This document shows positions 1 through 8,563 of a stretch of DNA of 51,268 bases, one piece after another. Made by a program: the position numbers and the translations under genes. Position 1 is the first letter of the stretch; each line of letters begins with the position of its first letter. Below the pieces are notes generated by a model, which saw only the letters and a program-made list of their open reading frames with translations, ran no database searches and had not been told where the DNA came from. This DNA comes from a virus: IMG/VR virus record IMGVR_UViG_3300031753_000297, positions 1 to 51,268 of that record. The stretch is one strand, 5' to 3'.

Positions 1-1023
1 ATGACCCAACCAAGTTCAAACGAGGGCTTTTTTCCCCCGAGACTGCTCTCACATCTCGTATCCCCACACAGCTATCTGGAACTTCGAGATGAGTTAGCGC
101 CTCCTCATAGACAAACGACTGACTCAATCCTCCTACGCACGCTCACCGCTCGCGATATCGCCATTCTCACAGCACTTGACCAATACCGTTACCTCGATCG
201 AAAGCAAATCCAGGACCTGTTCTTCCACGGACCACGACCTTGCCAGATCCGGCTTCAGTATCTCAACACTCAACACGTTGTGGTCGCATGGCACGTCCGT
301 CTCCAACCAGGACTCCACCCGCGTCCGTCCGTCTACCTTCTGTCTACCCGGGGGGCTCGCCTGTTAGCGCGAGTTTCGCAGGTCGACCAGGGCCCACCGG
401 TCCGGCGCGCCGAGCACGCACGGACCCGCGCCTACCACGTGACGCACGACCTTGAAGCCAACGCCTTCTTTGTTGCCCTAGCGCGGGCGAGCGCACCGCT
501 CCCGGATCAGGGTCTCTACCACTGGGTCGGCGAACGCGGCTGCTGGCGTGCATATCAGGAAGCTCACGAGCTCGGACCTATTCCGGACGGATGGGGCCGC
601 TATCTCTTGCCCGAAGGCGAGATCATCTTTTTCCTGGAGTGGGATCGCGGCACGGTACCGCGCGCCCGTCTTCGCGCGAAGGTGAATCACTACGTCAGAT
701 ACTTCCGCCGCCGGCGCGGCGCCGCCAACACGCACGTTTTCTACGCGGTTCCTACCGCGGCGAGGGAGGAACTGGTTCGGACAGAGATCAACCAGGCGCT
801 CCGGCTCGTGGGGACCGAATGCTGCCGATTCTGGACGGTCACCATCGAGCGCCTCCAGCGAGATGGTCCCTTGGGCCCCATTTGGCGCGGCCCTGAATCC
901 GCCGGCAACCTCACATCATTCGTCGATCTCCCGACCCAGCCACGTTCGCCTCTCCCACTACCAGGCTGCATCGCGAAGCGCGACTGGTGGAGACATCGTC
1001 CCGCGGGAGGGCAGGGCGCCTGA
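1..1023 (+). CDS. Replication-relaxation family protein
   Basis: A 340-residue protein. Residues about 48-110 form a winged-helix region with the motif LTARDIAILTALDQYRYLD, the hallmark of the Replication-relaxation (Replic_Relax) family found on plasmids and integrative elements, which is thought to act at replication initiation or relaxation of mobile DNA. The rest is basic and rich in aromatic residues. The window opens on its ATG, so a further upstream start cannot be excluded. It is the first gene of a rightward run that continues into a ParB-like gene, which supports a role in element maintenance. Family assignment is fairly firm; the biochemical role is inferred. Confidence 0.75.
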   Translation: MTQPSSNEGFFPPRLLSHLVSPHSYLELRDELAPPHRQTTDSILLRTLTARDIAILTALDQYRYLDRKQIQDLFFHGPRPCQIRLQYLNTQHVVVAWHVRLQPGLHPRPSVYLLSTRGARLLARVSQVDQGPPVRRAEHARTRAYHVTHDLEANAFFVALARASAPLPDQGLYHWVGERGCWRAYQEAHELGPIPDGWGRYLLPEGEIIFFLEWDRGTVPRARLRAKVNHYVRYFRRRRGAANTHVFYAVPTAAREELVRTEINQALRLVGTECCRFWTVTIERLQRDGPLGPIWRGPESAGNLTSFVDLPTQPRSPLPLPGCIAKRDWWRHRPAGGQGA

Positions 1024-1217
1024 CTCACCTTCGTCTCGTTGGGCGGCGTGGGCAGGGGCCAGACTCCGGCCCCCCTGTGGAGCTTGCGGGTCGAAACCGT
1101 TGGCGGATCCGCCTCGCCTTCATCCTGGCGGAGTCCGTCGGCTCCTCGGTTCTGGACCGATCCGGCCAGCCGCGTCGCGTCGATCCCGAGCACCCACCCG
1201 GAGGCGCGGCGGCGTGA
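987..1217 (+). CDS. possible small ORF bridging two maintenance genes
   Basis: A 76-codon ORF fills the 190-base gap between the Replication-relaxation gene and the ParB-like gene, and its TGA overlaps the GTG start of the ParB-like gene (GTGA), the overlap style used throughout this operon. The product is unrecognised, with many Arg, Gly and Pro residues and one short hydrophobic stretch (IRLAFILAESVG). It may be a real coupling peptide or just GC-rich open frame. No clear ribosome binding site was seen. Confidence 0.25.
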   Translation: METSSRGRAGRLTHLRLVGRRGQGPDSGPPVELAGRNRWRIRLAFILAESVGSSVLDRSGQPRRVDPEHPPGGAAA

Positions 1218-2245
1218 CGACCCGGGCTGCGACGCTTCCTGAAGGCGTCGCCGTGCTGCCATTGGCGGTGATCGATCCCTGTCCGATCCAGCCGCGCGTC
1301 AACATCTCGGTGCGGCTGGTCGAGCAGCTGTCGGCATCGATGAAGGCGGGCCGTCACCAGCCATTGGTCGACGTCGAACCGGCGCCGGGAAATCGCGGCC
1401 GCTACCAGATCGTCTCCGGTGAGCAGCGCTGGCGGGCCGCCCGGGCCGCCGGGCTCACCCAGGTGCTGGCACGCCTTCACCCTCCACTCGGCTATCTCGA
1501 GCGGCTCGAGAAGCAATTTGAAGAGAACCATCTGCGCGCCGACCTCGATCCCGTTGAAGAGGCGCACTGCATCTTTCTGCACAAGACGCTTCGTGATATC
1601 GACGTTGCCGAGCAGCTCCTACGCGGTGCCTCGGTCGATTTCCAACTGTTGGAGGACAAGCGCATCGGCAAACGCGAGGCGTTTGTCGAACACCTCGATG
1701 GCCTCCGAACGCTCCTCGTGCAGAACCGGATCAACGTCGTGAATCAGGAGGGACGGCTCGTCGCGGGACCGTTGGCTCCCTGGCGGGAAACTGAAAAAGC
1801 GCTCGGCATCTCCGAGAGCGGTCGAAAAGCCAAGGTCGCCGTCGTCCGGCTCGATCCGCAACTCCAGGATGAACTTCGCACGCTCCCCGCTGAGCACGCC
1901 ATCCAGATCGCGCGACTCGACGATTCGACGCAGCAGGCTCAGTTGGTGGAGCGGGCCCGCGACCTGACCCACCGAGAGGTTCACCAGGCCGTTGCCCGCC
2001 TTCGCGGCGATCCTGACCTCACCGTTTCTGCGGCACTGGCCGAATCAACGGATGCACACCGTCAACACGCGGATCCCCTCGCCTTCGAGGTCCAGATGTC
2101 CCGAATCAGTGACCTTTGCCGGCAGCTCGTCCGCATGGTCAACAACCTCCATCGCGGGCTCACGCATCCGGAACGAGGACAGCTGCGAGATACCCTGGCT
2201 GATCTTCGTCAAGCGCTGGGCACCTTCGAGGCCGAAACCCCGTGA
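1214..2245 (+). CDS. ParB/Spo0J-like DNA-binding (nuclease-like) protein
   Basis: A 343-residue protein with GTG start chosen at 1214 because residues before it in the open frame are Pro/Arg-rich and unlike the family. The ParB/sulfiredoxin-fold domain spans about residues 13-125, with the ParB box SGEQRWRAARAAG at about 68-80 and EENHLRADLDPVEEA at about 103-117. Beyond about residue 130 it does not follow canonical ParB: the helix-turn-helix region is replaced or split by an unfamiliar segment. In such elements these proteins partition DNA, spread on DNA or use the CTP-binding fold for regulation. It overlaps the next gene by four bases. Confidence 0.75.
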   Translation: MTTRAATLPEGVAVLPLAVIDPCPIQPRVNISVRLVEQLSASMKAGRHQPLVDVEPAPGNRGRYQIVSGEQRWRAARAAGLTQVLARLHPPLGYLERLEKQFEENHLRADLDPVEEAHCIFLHKTLRDIDVAEQLLRGASVDFQLLEDKRIGKREAFVEHLDGLRTLLVQNRINVVNQEGRLVAGPLAPWRETEKALGISESGRKAKVAVVRLDPQLQDELRTLPAEHAIQIARLDDSTQQAQLVERARDLTHREVHQAVARLRGDPDLTVSAALAESTDAHRQHADPLAFEVQMSRISDLCRQLVRMVNNLHRGLTHPERGQLRDTLADLRQALGTFEAETP

Positions 2246-3288
2246 CGACCGCCTGCGGGCTGACCTGCGAGGTCTGCCCAGCGGCGTCGCCCTGCGGCAA
2301 GGTCTGCAACTTCTGCATGGCTGGCCGTCATCGAGCGCATGGCGCGCAAACTAGCTGCGCCCACTGCGACACCAATCCCCTTCTCCGGATGGATATCCGG
2401 CGCGCCGTCATCGATCAACTGGGAGGCCTGGACTTCGTCTGGCCACGCCCCGTCCAGCACCTTCAGATTGCTGACCTACCCCTCCATCTCCCGGTGCTGG
2501 TGCAAGCCTATGCGGACCAGATTGATCGTCCCTGGGTCGCGCTCCATGCCGGCCGAGTACTGGGGGTGACGGGTCACGGGTTGACGCCCAGGCATCGCGC
2601 TCCCCTTCGCGAGGTCTATCGGCTGGCGCCGAGCACGAAGTTGGCGCTCGAGTTCTATGTCGAGGACCGAGTCCTGGAGGGGTTCTGGGCGAACCGGCAG
2701 TCGATCATCGCCTCCTTCTCCCACCTCGGATTCGATCTGATTCTGAGCCCGAGTTACTCCGTCTGGTACGACCACTCCCGCTTCGAGCAGCTCGTGCAAC
2801 AGCGCCGCGCCTTCATCGTCTACCACGAGCTCCTGGAAGCCGGCTTGCCCGCCATCGCGGATGTGGGATGGAGTCTCTTCGAACCCGACGGGCGTCGCTG
2901 GGCGGACTGGATCAACAGCCAGTCGCAGCTCCAGGCGGTCTCGCTCTTCTGCGACGGCCGCAAGGTCCATGCCAGTCGGCGCGCGCTTCGCGAAACCATC
3001 GAAGACATTGCGCTGTTCCATCGCGCCGTCCGGCCTGAGGTCGCCTTCGTGCTCGGCGGCGTGCATGCACCCGAGCGCCTTGCCGCCTACCGTCACGTCG
3101 CTCCCGGCCGACAGCTGACCATCTGCAACGGCATGGCCTACGCCCGAGCGCAACGTCGCCGTCGACTCGGAGGTGAGGACCGGACGATCGCCTGGTCAGC
3201 CCGTGACTATTTCTTGCACAACTGCGCCTACAACGACCGCACCTACGCCGAGCTCCTCAACGAGATGGATGCACGCGTTGCCATCTAA
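2242..3288 (+). CDS. DUF4417-like protein with an N-terminal Cys cluster
   Basis: A 348-residue protein. Eight cysteines fall in the first 42 residues (C5, C9, C12, C18, C22, C25, C39, C42), including C-x3-C-x2-C at 18-25, an iron-sulfur or zinc type arrangement. The central part, with LILSPSYSVWYD and a downstream conserved Trp/Gly stretch, resembles the DUF4417 family of mobile elements, whose fold is likely a TIM-barrel-like domain. Function is unknown. It starts at GTG overlapping the ParB-like stop and its 3' end overlaps the ATP-grasp start by 20 bases, so the three are translationally linked. Confidence 0.55.
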   Translation: MTTACGLTCEVCPAASPCGKVCNFCMAGRHRAHGAQTSCAHCDTNPLLRMDIRRAVIDQLGGLDFVWPRPVQHLQIADLPLHLPVLVQAYADQIDRPWVALHAGRVLGVTGHGLTPRHRAPLREVYRLAPSTKLALEFYVEDRVLEGFWANRQSIIASFSHLGFDLILSPSYSVWYDHSRFEQLVQQRRAFIVYHELLEAGLPAIADVGWSLFEPDGRRWADWINSQSQLQAVSLFCDGRKVHASRRALRETIEDIALFHRAVRPEVAFVLGGVHAPERLAAYRHVAPGRQLTICNGMAYARAQRRRRLGGEDRTIAWSARDYFLHNCAYNDRTYAELLNEMDARVAI

Positions 3289-4645
3289 GCGAGGCGGCAC
3301 ACGTGCCGGGGATGGCGTTGCACCGCTTGCCGCGACCCTGGTGACTCCGACCGCGGTGCGCGAGCAGCCAGCCGCTCCTCCGTACGAGTCCGTAGCAGGT
3401 GGCAGCGAGCCGGTTGTTGGGGCTATGCACATGGGCCCAGCAGACTTCTTGGCGGGAGATCTCACCCAGACATTGCGTCGCGGTGCGGAAGTGCAGCGCT
3501 TCGCCGAACTGGCCGCCCGACAGGACGCGCTGACTCCTGACGAGTCGGATGAGTTGTATCGGTACCGCCTTCGCCGCCTGCTTACGCGGATTCGCCAGCT
3601 CGAACGCGCCGGCGCTGGTTCAGATGAGACCGCGATCAGCGAGGCGGTGGGTAATCTCCAGGCTCGGCTCGAGGAGCTCCACAGCTTCGAAACGATCCGG
3701 AGGCAGGCGGGCCTGTTCGCGGACCACGAGGTCGATCTCAGTGCCCACGAGCGCGCAAAGGCCAGGCTTCTCAACCTGGCAGCGCAGCGGCCACGTGGGT
3801 TGATTGCCGGTTCAGACCAGGTGCCCGAGCAGCCCGACGGAAGTGTCCGAATTCGCGATCTCGCCTTCTCGCCTTCCCCGCAGGATGCGCCGATCTACAT
3901 CCTCGCGCCGGCGTCCATCTCGTCTGGATCACTGAGCCAGCACGTCAGCGAAGTGGCGAGCCAGGGCGCCCGGATTCATGTGGTGCGAGATGCCAGCGAG
4001 ATTCCACCGACTGAACCGCCACCAGTGATCCTGAACTGGGGCTCCACCCACACCCTTCCACAAGGGGTCATTGCCCTCAACCAACCGGACGCGGTTCGGA
4101 TAGCGTCCGACCAGGTCGAGTCGATTCAGCGCCTCGCCGAGCTGGCTCCGAGAACCGTGGCAAATCCCGAGGATCTCCAGTTGCTCGGTTCCGATCGCGT
4201 CGTCGCCAAGCGTCGACACGGGACCCGCGGCAGCGGGAAGGCGGTCCTGGCGGCAGACGGTCCCCCAGCCGAGCGCGCCGGGAACGACCTCTTCCAGGAA
4301 TTCATTCCCGACCGACGGGAGTACCGCGTCTCGGTGCTCTCCGGCGGGATCGCCTCAGCCTACGTGAAGCGGCCTCCAGAGAACGCGCGGCCCGACGACC
4401 TCCATCCGGCCTGGACGTTTGAGCGTGCCCAGGTCATTCCGAAAGCGGTTGCGGTGATGGCCAAAGAAGCCGCGCGCCGGGTCGGCCTCGACTACGCCGG
4501 CGTCGATGTCATTGAGGACCTTCGCACAGGCCGCGTGTACTGCTTGGAGGCGAACTCGGCACCCGGCATGTCGCAGGAAACCCTCAAGAGGGTCTATGCG
4601 CAGATCCAGCAGGCGCTGCGCCGACGATTGGCACGTGCCGGCTAA
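3269..4645 (+). CDS. ATP-grasp carboxylate-amine ligase
   Basis: A 458-residue protein; the ATG at 3269 was chosen because it lies inside the preceding gene's end and the upstream residues are low-complexity. Residues 1-200 are charged and probably helical. From about 208 the protein has an ATP-grasp core: VVAKRRHGTRGSGK (311-324, ATP-binding Lys and glycine loop), QEFIP (343-347), EYRVSVL (351-357), GVDVIED (411-417) and YCLEANSAPG (424-433, the Glu and Asn that bind metal). RimK-like members join an amino acid or amine to a carboxylate through an acylphosphate. The next gene encodes a second, unrelated amide-forming enzyme, a pairing known for peptide- or protein-modification systems. The substrate is unknown. 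Confidence 0.8.
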   Translation: MHALPSKRGGTRAGDGVAPLAATLVTPTAVREQPAAPPYESVAGGSEPVVGAMHMGPADFLAGDLTQTLRRGAEVQRFAELAARQDALTPDESDELYRYRLRRLLTRIRQLERAGAGSDETAISEAVGNLQARLEELHSFETIRRQAGLFADHEVDLSAHERAKARLLNLAAQRPRGLIAGSDQVPEQPDGSVRIRDLAFSPSPQDAPIYILAPASISSGSLSQHVSEVASQGARIHVVRDASEIPPTEPPPVILNWGSTHTLPQGVIALNQPDAVRIASDQVESIQRLAELAPRTVANPEDLQLLGSDRVVAKRRHGTRGSGKAVLAADGPPAERAGNDLFQEFIPDRREYRVSVLSGGIASAYVKRPPENARPDDLHPAWTFERAQVIPKAVAVMAKEAARRVGLDYAGVDVIEDLRTGRVYCLEANSAPGMSQETLKRVYAQIQQALRRRLARAG

Positions 4646-5932
4646 ATGCCCAGCAAGGGTGGAAGTCGAGAGTCTCAGGGTCGAATAAGCAGTGCAGCGG
4701 TCGGTCCAGCTGCAACCGTCCTCCAGGCCGTCGTCGGCACTGCTCGGGCGGTCGCCATTGAGGCTTCAAGTCCGGCAGGGAACCTCGATGCCGTTCCTGT
4801 CGGCGCTCTGGTTGACGATGACCCGCCAGTCGATAGCCCGGCCTGGGTTGAGCTCTACGCCTCAGCGCTGGCACAGTATCGCGAACAGCGCGAGCAAACG
4901 GAGCGAGAACAGGAGCGATCCCAGCAGCTCTGGGACGAGTTCCTCCGGCTCCAGGGCCAGAACGTCCCCGAAGGGGAGCGATCACTGGTCACCAACGAAG
5001 CCCTGCATCGGGAGCTCAAGCGACTGGCGATGACCGCGGAAGCTGCAAGCTACGAGCGCGAGAACGTGATTGGTGATCCGAACCAGACCTTCGGGGTCGA
5101 GATCGAGTTCGATGGCGGCAACCCCAACGCCGTGGCGCGTGCGTTGCATGAAGCCGGTTTAGCCTCGAGCGCACGTCAGGAGCCGTATCACTTCAGTAGT
5201 CGCGTTCCGGGCAAATGGACGGTGGAGCACGACGCGACAGTGGCGGGCGAGGTGGTCAGTCCGATTCTGCAGGACACGCCGGAGACCTGGGCGCAGCTCG
5301 AACGTGTGTGTCAGATCCTGCAGGCTCAGGGAGCGCGCGCGAGCGGCCGGACGGGCGGCCACGTCCACGTCGGGGTCGACTCGGCAGGCATGGACCACGA
5401 CGTGAACAAGTTCCGCCGTGTGGCTCGCGTATGCGCCTGGGCCGAGGACCTCATGTACCGGCTGGCCGCAGCAACCGGTCAGCGTGGACGCAGTCACCGC
5501 GGAAGCACCAACGGCTATCGCTGGTGCGGCCCCATGGGCTCGGGACAATTTGAGGAGGTGCAAGGCCTCAGCGACCTGGCCAACCGGGTCGGCAGCAGTC
5601 ACTCGGTCGGTCTCAACTTCGGCAACATCCTCGAACGCAACCGGACCATCGAGTACCGCTATTTCGACTCGAGCCTGGATCCCGCTCGCTTGCAAGCGAA
5701 CATCAAGCTGGCCTGCTGGGTCACCAAGCGTGCGGCGGAACTACCCGACACCGCGATTCCACGAGAACGGACACCGCTGGGTAGTCATCGGAGCCCTCGC
5801 GATCCCGACGATGGCGACCGGATGTTGCGACGCTTCGCCGACCTCATCTTTGTCCGCCCGAAGGACAAGCTGAAGCTGTATTGGGTCTACCAGCGCTCGG
5901 CCTGGCAGCGGACGCGAGCGAGGGCCGCCTGA
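4646..5932 (+). CDS. amidoligase (glutamine-synthetase fold, Amidoligase_2 type)
   Basis: A 428-residue protein that begins directly after the ATP-grasp stop. Residues 1-140 are Ala-rich then charged and helical. The catalytic part shows the signature order of the Amidoligase_2 family: FGVEIEF (149-155, two metal-binding Glu), WTVEHDATV (191-199) with GEVVSP (201-206), GGHVHVG (237-243), and TIEYRYFDS (334-342). Members form amide or peptide bonds using ATP. All key acidic and histidine residues are present, so it is probably active. Iyer and colleagues (2009) predicted that such enzymes work with ATP-grasp ligases to make peptide tags or metabolites. Its target is not evident from sequence. 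Confidence 0.8.
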   Translation: MPSKGGSRESQGRISSAAVGPAATVLQAVVGTARAVAIEASSPAGNLDAVPVGALVDDDPPVDSPAWVELYASALAQYREQREQTEREQERSQQLWDEFLRLQGQNVPEGERSLVTNEALHRELKRLAMTAEAASYERENVIGDPNQTFGVEIEFDGGNPNAVARALHEAGLASSARQEPYHFSSRVPGKWTVEHDATVAGEVVSPILQDTPETWAQLERVCQILQAQGARASGRTGGHVHVGVDSAGMDHDVNKFRRVARVCAWAEDLMYRLAAATGQRGRSHRGSTNGYRWCGPMGSGQFEEVQGLSDLANRVGSSHSVGLNFGNILERNRTIEYRYFDSSLDPARLQANIKLACWVTKRAAELPDTAIPRERTPLGSHRSPRDPDDGDRMLRRFADLIFVRPKDKLKLYWVYQRSAWQRTRARAA

Positions 5933-6288
5933 TGTATCGGCTAGTCCATCCGGAAGACTCGCAGGAATTGCCCCTGAGGATGCTTTTCCATCCAGTCGGC
6001 AACGGTGTCTACCTCAAGGCGTGCGAGGCCGATAGCATGCTCGGGCTGGTTGCCGCCCTCCTCAACGATCCGGCCTACGAAGCCGCCGATCCACGGTCGC
6101 GTTTGGCGGAACGCCTTCGAATCGCGAACGACATCGTGCTACTCGCTGAGCTCGACGGCCGGCGACTGGAGATCTCGGATCGTGAAGGGCCCGAGACCAT
6201 CGTCATCGCCTCCGACGACCCTCTCCTCTCCTCGCTCGAAAGGCTGGGGTTCGTGTCCTTGTCGGCCCCCCCGGGTGTCAAGCCCTGA
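5932..6288 (+). CDS. small unknown protein of the amidoligase operon
   Basis: A 118-residue protein starting at an ATG that shares one base with the amidoligase stop (TGATG), so it is coupled to that gene. No family is recognised. It is mixed alpha/beta by composition, acidic, without cysteines apart from one, and without membrane segments. Its constant place between the amidoligase and an HTH gene makes it a candidate partner or acceptor protein, but nothing in the sequence proves it. Confidence 0.6.
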   Translation: MYRLVHPEDSQELPLRMLFHPVGNGVYLKACEADSMLGLVAALLNDPAYEAADPRSRLAERLRIANDIVLLAELDGRRLEISDREGPETIVIASDDPLLSSLERLGFVSLSAPPGVKP

Positions 6289-6560
6289 TGGAGGCCCAGT
6301 TCAGTAGCCACCTGGTGAAGATGGAAATGGCCAAACGAGGCTGGCAGCTCATAGACCTTGCCAAGCACACCGGGCTATCGGGGCCAACGGCGAGGGCCGT
6401 CGTTCGAGGCCAGAACGTCTCCATGGTCACCGCGCTCAAGGTGGTCCGAGCACTGGAACGCAATCCGCCCAATGAACGGCTGATTGCACTCCTCAGCTGG
6501 CGGGAGGCGCACCCCAGACAGGTCGTCCCTAGCCAGCTGGTTACCGCGCGCGATCGCTAG
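6288..6560 (+). CDS. small helix-turn-helix regulator
   Basis: A 90-residue protein, coupled to the preceding gene through TGATG. Residues about 10-60 read as an XRE/Cro-type helix-turn-helix: MAKRGWQLIDLAKHTGLSG followed by a recognition-helix-like TARAVVRG. The tail is basic. As the last gene of the operon it may autoregulate it or mark the DNA target of the element. No operator was identified. Confidence 0.6.
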   Translation: MEAQFSSHLVKMEMAKRGWQLIDLAKHTGLSGPTARAVVRGQNVSMVTALKVVRALERNPPNERLIALLSWREAHPRQVVPSQLVTARDR

Positions 6561-6963
6561 CTGATAAGGCATCGGATGAACTGGGCCGGATGGAGCCTCA
6601 GCGCGATCGCTCCATATACGTATAGAAGTGTAGGGGTTGGGGTGTGGTCCCCGGCAGGACTCGTCGGTATCATCGAACCAATGTTCGATCATGACCGGTC
6701 CCTGAAACTCATCGAGTCCAGCAGCGCGCCTTCGCGGGCTGCGCCGGCCGGCTAACCGACGCGGCGCTGAGTCGGGGCGGCTGGGCCTTCTGCCGAGAAT
6801 GCCATTGCGCATGGATGATTTCCACGATCGATGGGCACGTGTATGCGACCGTGATTCCCTCACCGGCACACGCTAGGGGTAGCGAGCAGCGGTGACCCTG
6901 CTAGTTCAAGCTGACAGGCGGGATCTAGACTGAGGTCGGGGCCGAGGTTCAGCCGACGCTAGC
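6561..6963. other. intergenic stretch with no supported gene
   Basis: About 400 bases between two rightward transcription units. Open frames here are short or run antisense and show no family motifs. One short frame near 6780-6890 contains a cysteine cluster (CRECHCAW) but lacks a credible start. A perfect TATACGTATA palindrome lies at 6615-6624. This is the likeliest place for the terminator of the amidoligase operon and the promoter of the next gene, but neither could be called. Confidence 0.4.
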
Positions 6964-7476
6964 ATGAATCTGGGCCGATTGAGTTCGATAAACCTCTGCC
7001 AAGCGTGTTCGAGACCACTTTGTGAACAACCGTGCACGACTGCCGCACGGTTCGCTGCCTCATGCCACGACGTAACCCATGGCTCGCCGCTGAGCTATGA
7101 GGGTGAAGGTTGGCTCGCGGAGCTGTTCGAGTATTTTTACAGCCGGACTGAAACTCGCACGCCGCCTTGGTGGTCGCCACCGCAGGAGGCTGCTCGGATC
7201 TTCGCGGACTGGCTCATCGGAAGGGCGGCGGAACCTCCACCTGCTGAAGAAATGATCTTTGGCCAGCGGGTCGGCGGAGGCGACTGGTTTGATCAGCATC
7301 GCAGTGAAGCCGAAGAACTGCTTCAGCAACTTGTGGCTCAAAGCGCCCTGGTAGAAATCGAGGCTCGGCAACAACGAAAAGCCGAACTCTTGCGCTCGCT
7401 CGGCCTGAATGAAGATGGTCGGCCCTTAAAAGCAAGCCGCAAACGCAAACCCGGACAACGACGGCCCCCAAGCTGA
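6964..7476 (+). CDS. hypothetical protein
   Basis: A 170-residue protein with no recognised family. The first 40 residues contain four cysteines and look less convincing than the rest, so the true start may be further in. The middle is aromatic and acidic (FEYFYSR, PPWWSPP); the last 60 residues are helical, then strongly basic (RKRKPGQRRPP), which suggests nucleic-acid contact. It precedes the TcmP gene by 83 bases on the same strand and might share its promoter. Confidence 0.45.
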   Translation: MNLGRLSSINLCQACSRPLCEQPCTTAARFAASCHDVTHGSPLSYEGEGWLAELFEYFYSRTETRTPPWWSPPQEAARIFADWLIGRAAEPPPAEEMIFGQRVGGGDWFDQHRSEAEELLQQLVAQSALVEIEARQQRKAELLRSLGLNEDGRPLKASRKRKPGQRRPPS

Positions 7477-7559
7477 GAGGGCAGCACCGGAAGAACGCCC
7501 GATTTAGCCAACCGTCCAAAACGAGCCCTATACGCGGGGAGGGCGCCGCGGGATAGCCG

Positions 7560-8561
7560 TTGACGAGGAGACGACGCGGCCGGTCATGGGGATTCTGGAC
7601 AAAGGGCAAGCTCGACGTCCTGCGCCGATATCTACCCGGCCTGACAATCGCATCCAGCAGGAAATCCCCAGAGGCGATCTATCTCGACCTGTTCGCCGGC
7701 GAGCCTGAGAACTTCGACCGCGAGACGGGCCAGCCAATCGACGGATCGGCGACCATCGCGTTGCAGACCCAGCCACCCTTCACTCGGTTCCGCTTCTTCG
7801 AGCTTGCACCGCGCGCTCAGCAGCTCGAGGCCCATCTTCGCGCCCGCTTTCCGAATCGCGATATCAAGGTCCACCCGGGCGACTGCAACGTCAGTATCAC
7901 CGAGGCGCTCGCCGAGCTGGAGTCGGTTCGGTGGGCGCCGACCTTCGCGTTCATCGATCCCAACGGGCCCCACTTTCACTGGAACACACTCCGGGCGCTC
8001 GCCGGGCATAAGGCGGGGGCGAGCAGATTCAAGGTCGAACTCTGGCTGCTGTTCCCGGTCGGGTTGTTCATGCGCAACTTGCCGACCAAGGGAAAGCCGC
8101 TAACGAAGGAGGCTGCCGACGAACTGACCTTGATGTTCGGCACTGGTGAGTGGGGGGCCATCTACCACGACCGGGTGGCGGGCATCCTTGATGGCCGTGA
8201 GGCAGCAGAAGAGTATCTCAACCTCATGCGCTGGCGCCTAGAGAAGGTACTCGGCTATCGGCGCACACACGCGCTCGAGGTCAAGAACGAGCAGGGTGCC
8301 CGGCTCTACGACATGATCTTTGCGACCGATAACGAGGCGGGCGATCGGATCATGACTAGCCTTTACACCCGTGCGCTCGAGGACTTTCCGGCCATGCGCA
8401 GAGACGCCATTAGCAAGCACAAGGCGCCGACTCTGGCGCCGGAGTTCGAGGAGCCCGAGCTTTTCGACACCAGCGTTTTCGGGCCACCGCCGAAGCCGCC
8501 ACCAACGCCGATCACCTATCGGTACGAACCGCCATCGCCGCCCTATGAGTCAGAGCCGTGA
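7560..8561 (+). CDS. tcmP: three-Cys-motif partner protein TcmP
   Basis: A 333-residue protein with a TTG start. It has the pattern of the TcmP family: YLDLFAGEPEN (41-51), FRFFELA (77-83), GDCN (107-110) and FAFIDPNGPHFHW (129-141), which together look like a Rossmann-like methyltransferase or nucleotide-binding core. The family is defined by its constant genomic partnership with a protein carrying a three-cysteine motif, and that partner is the adjacent gene on the opposite strand. The C-terminal 50 residues are Pro-rich. Biochemical activity of the pair is unknown. Confidence 0.75.
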   Translation: MTRRRRGRSWGFWTKGKLDVLRRYLPGLTIASSRKSPEAIYLDLFAGEPENFDRETGQPIDGSATIALQTQPPFTRFRFFELAPRAQQLEAHLRARFPNRDIKVHPGDCNVSITEALAELESVRWAPTFAFIDPNGPHFHWNTLRALAGHKAGASRFKVELWLLFPVGLFMRNLPTKGKPLTKEAADELTLMFGTGEWGAIYHDRVAGILDGREAAEEYLNLMRWRLEKVLGYRRTHALEVKNEQGARLYDMIFATDNEAGDRIMTSLYTRALEDFPAMRRDAISKHKAPTLAPEFEEPELFDTSVFGPPPKPPPTPITYRYEPPSPPYESEP

Positions 8562-8563
8562 CG

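Noticed and set aside
6615-6624. TATACGTATA palindrome
   Set aside because: Isolated 10-bp palindrome with no second copy and no associated promoter or terminator signals.
6375-6869. 164-codon minus-strand frame over the 6561-6963 gap
   Set aside because: Arg/Ser/Pro-rich with no motif and overlapping the HTH gene antisense; not convincing.
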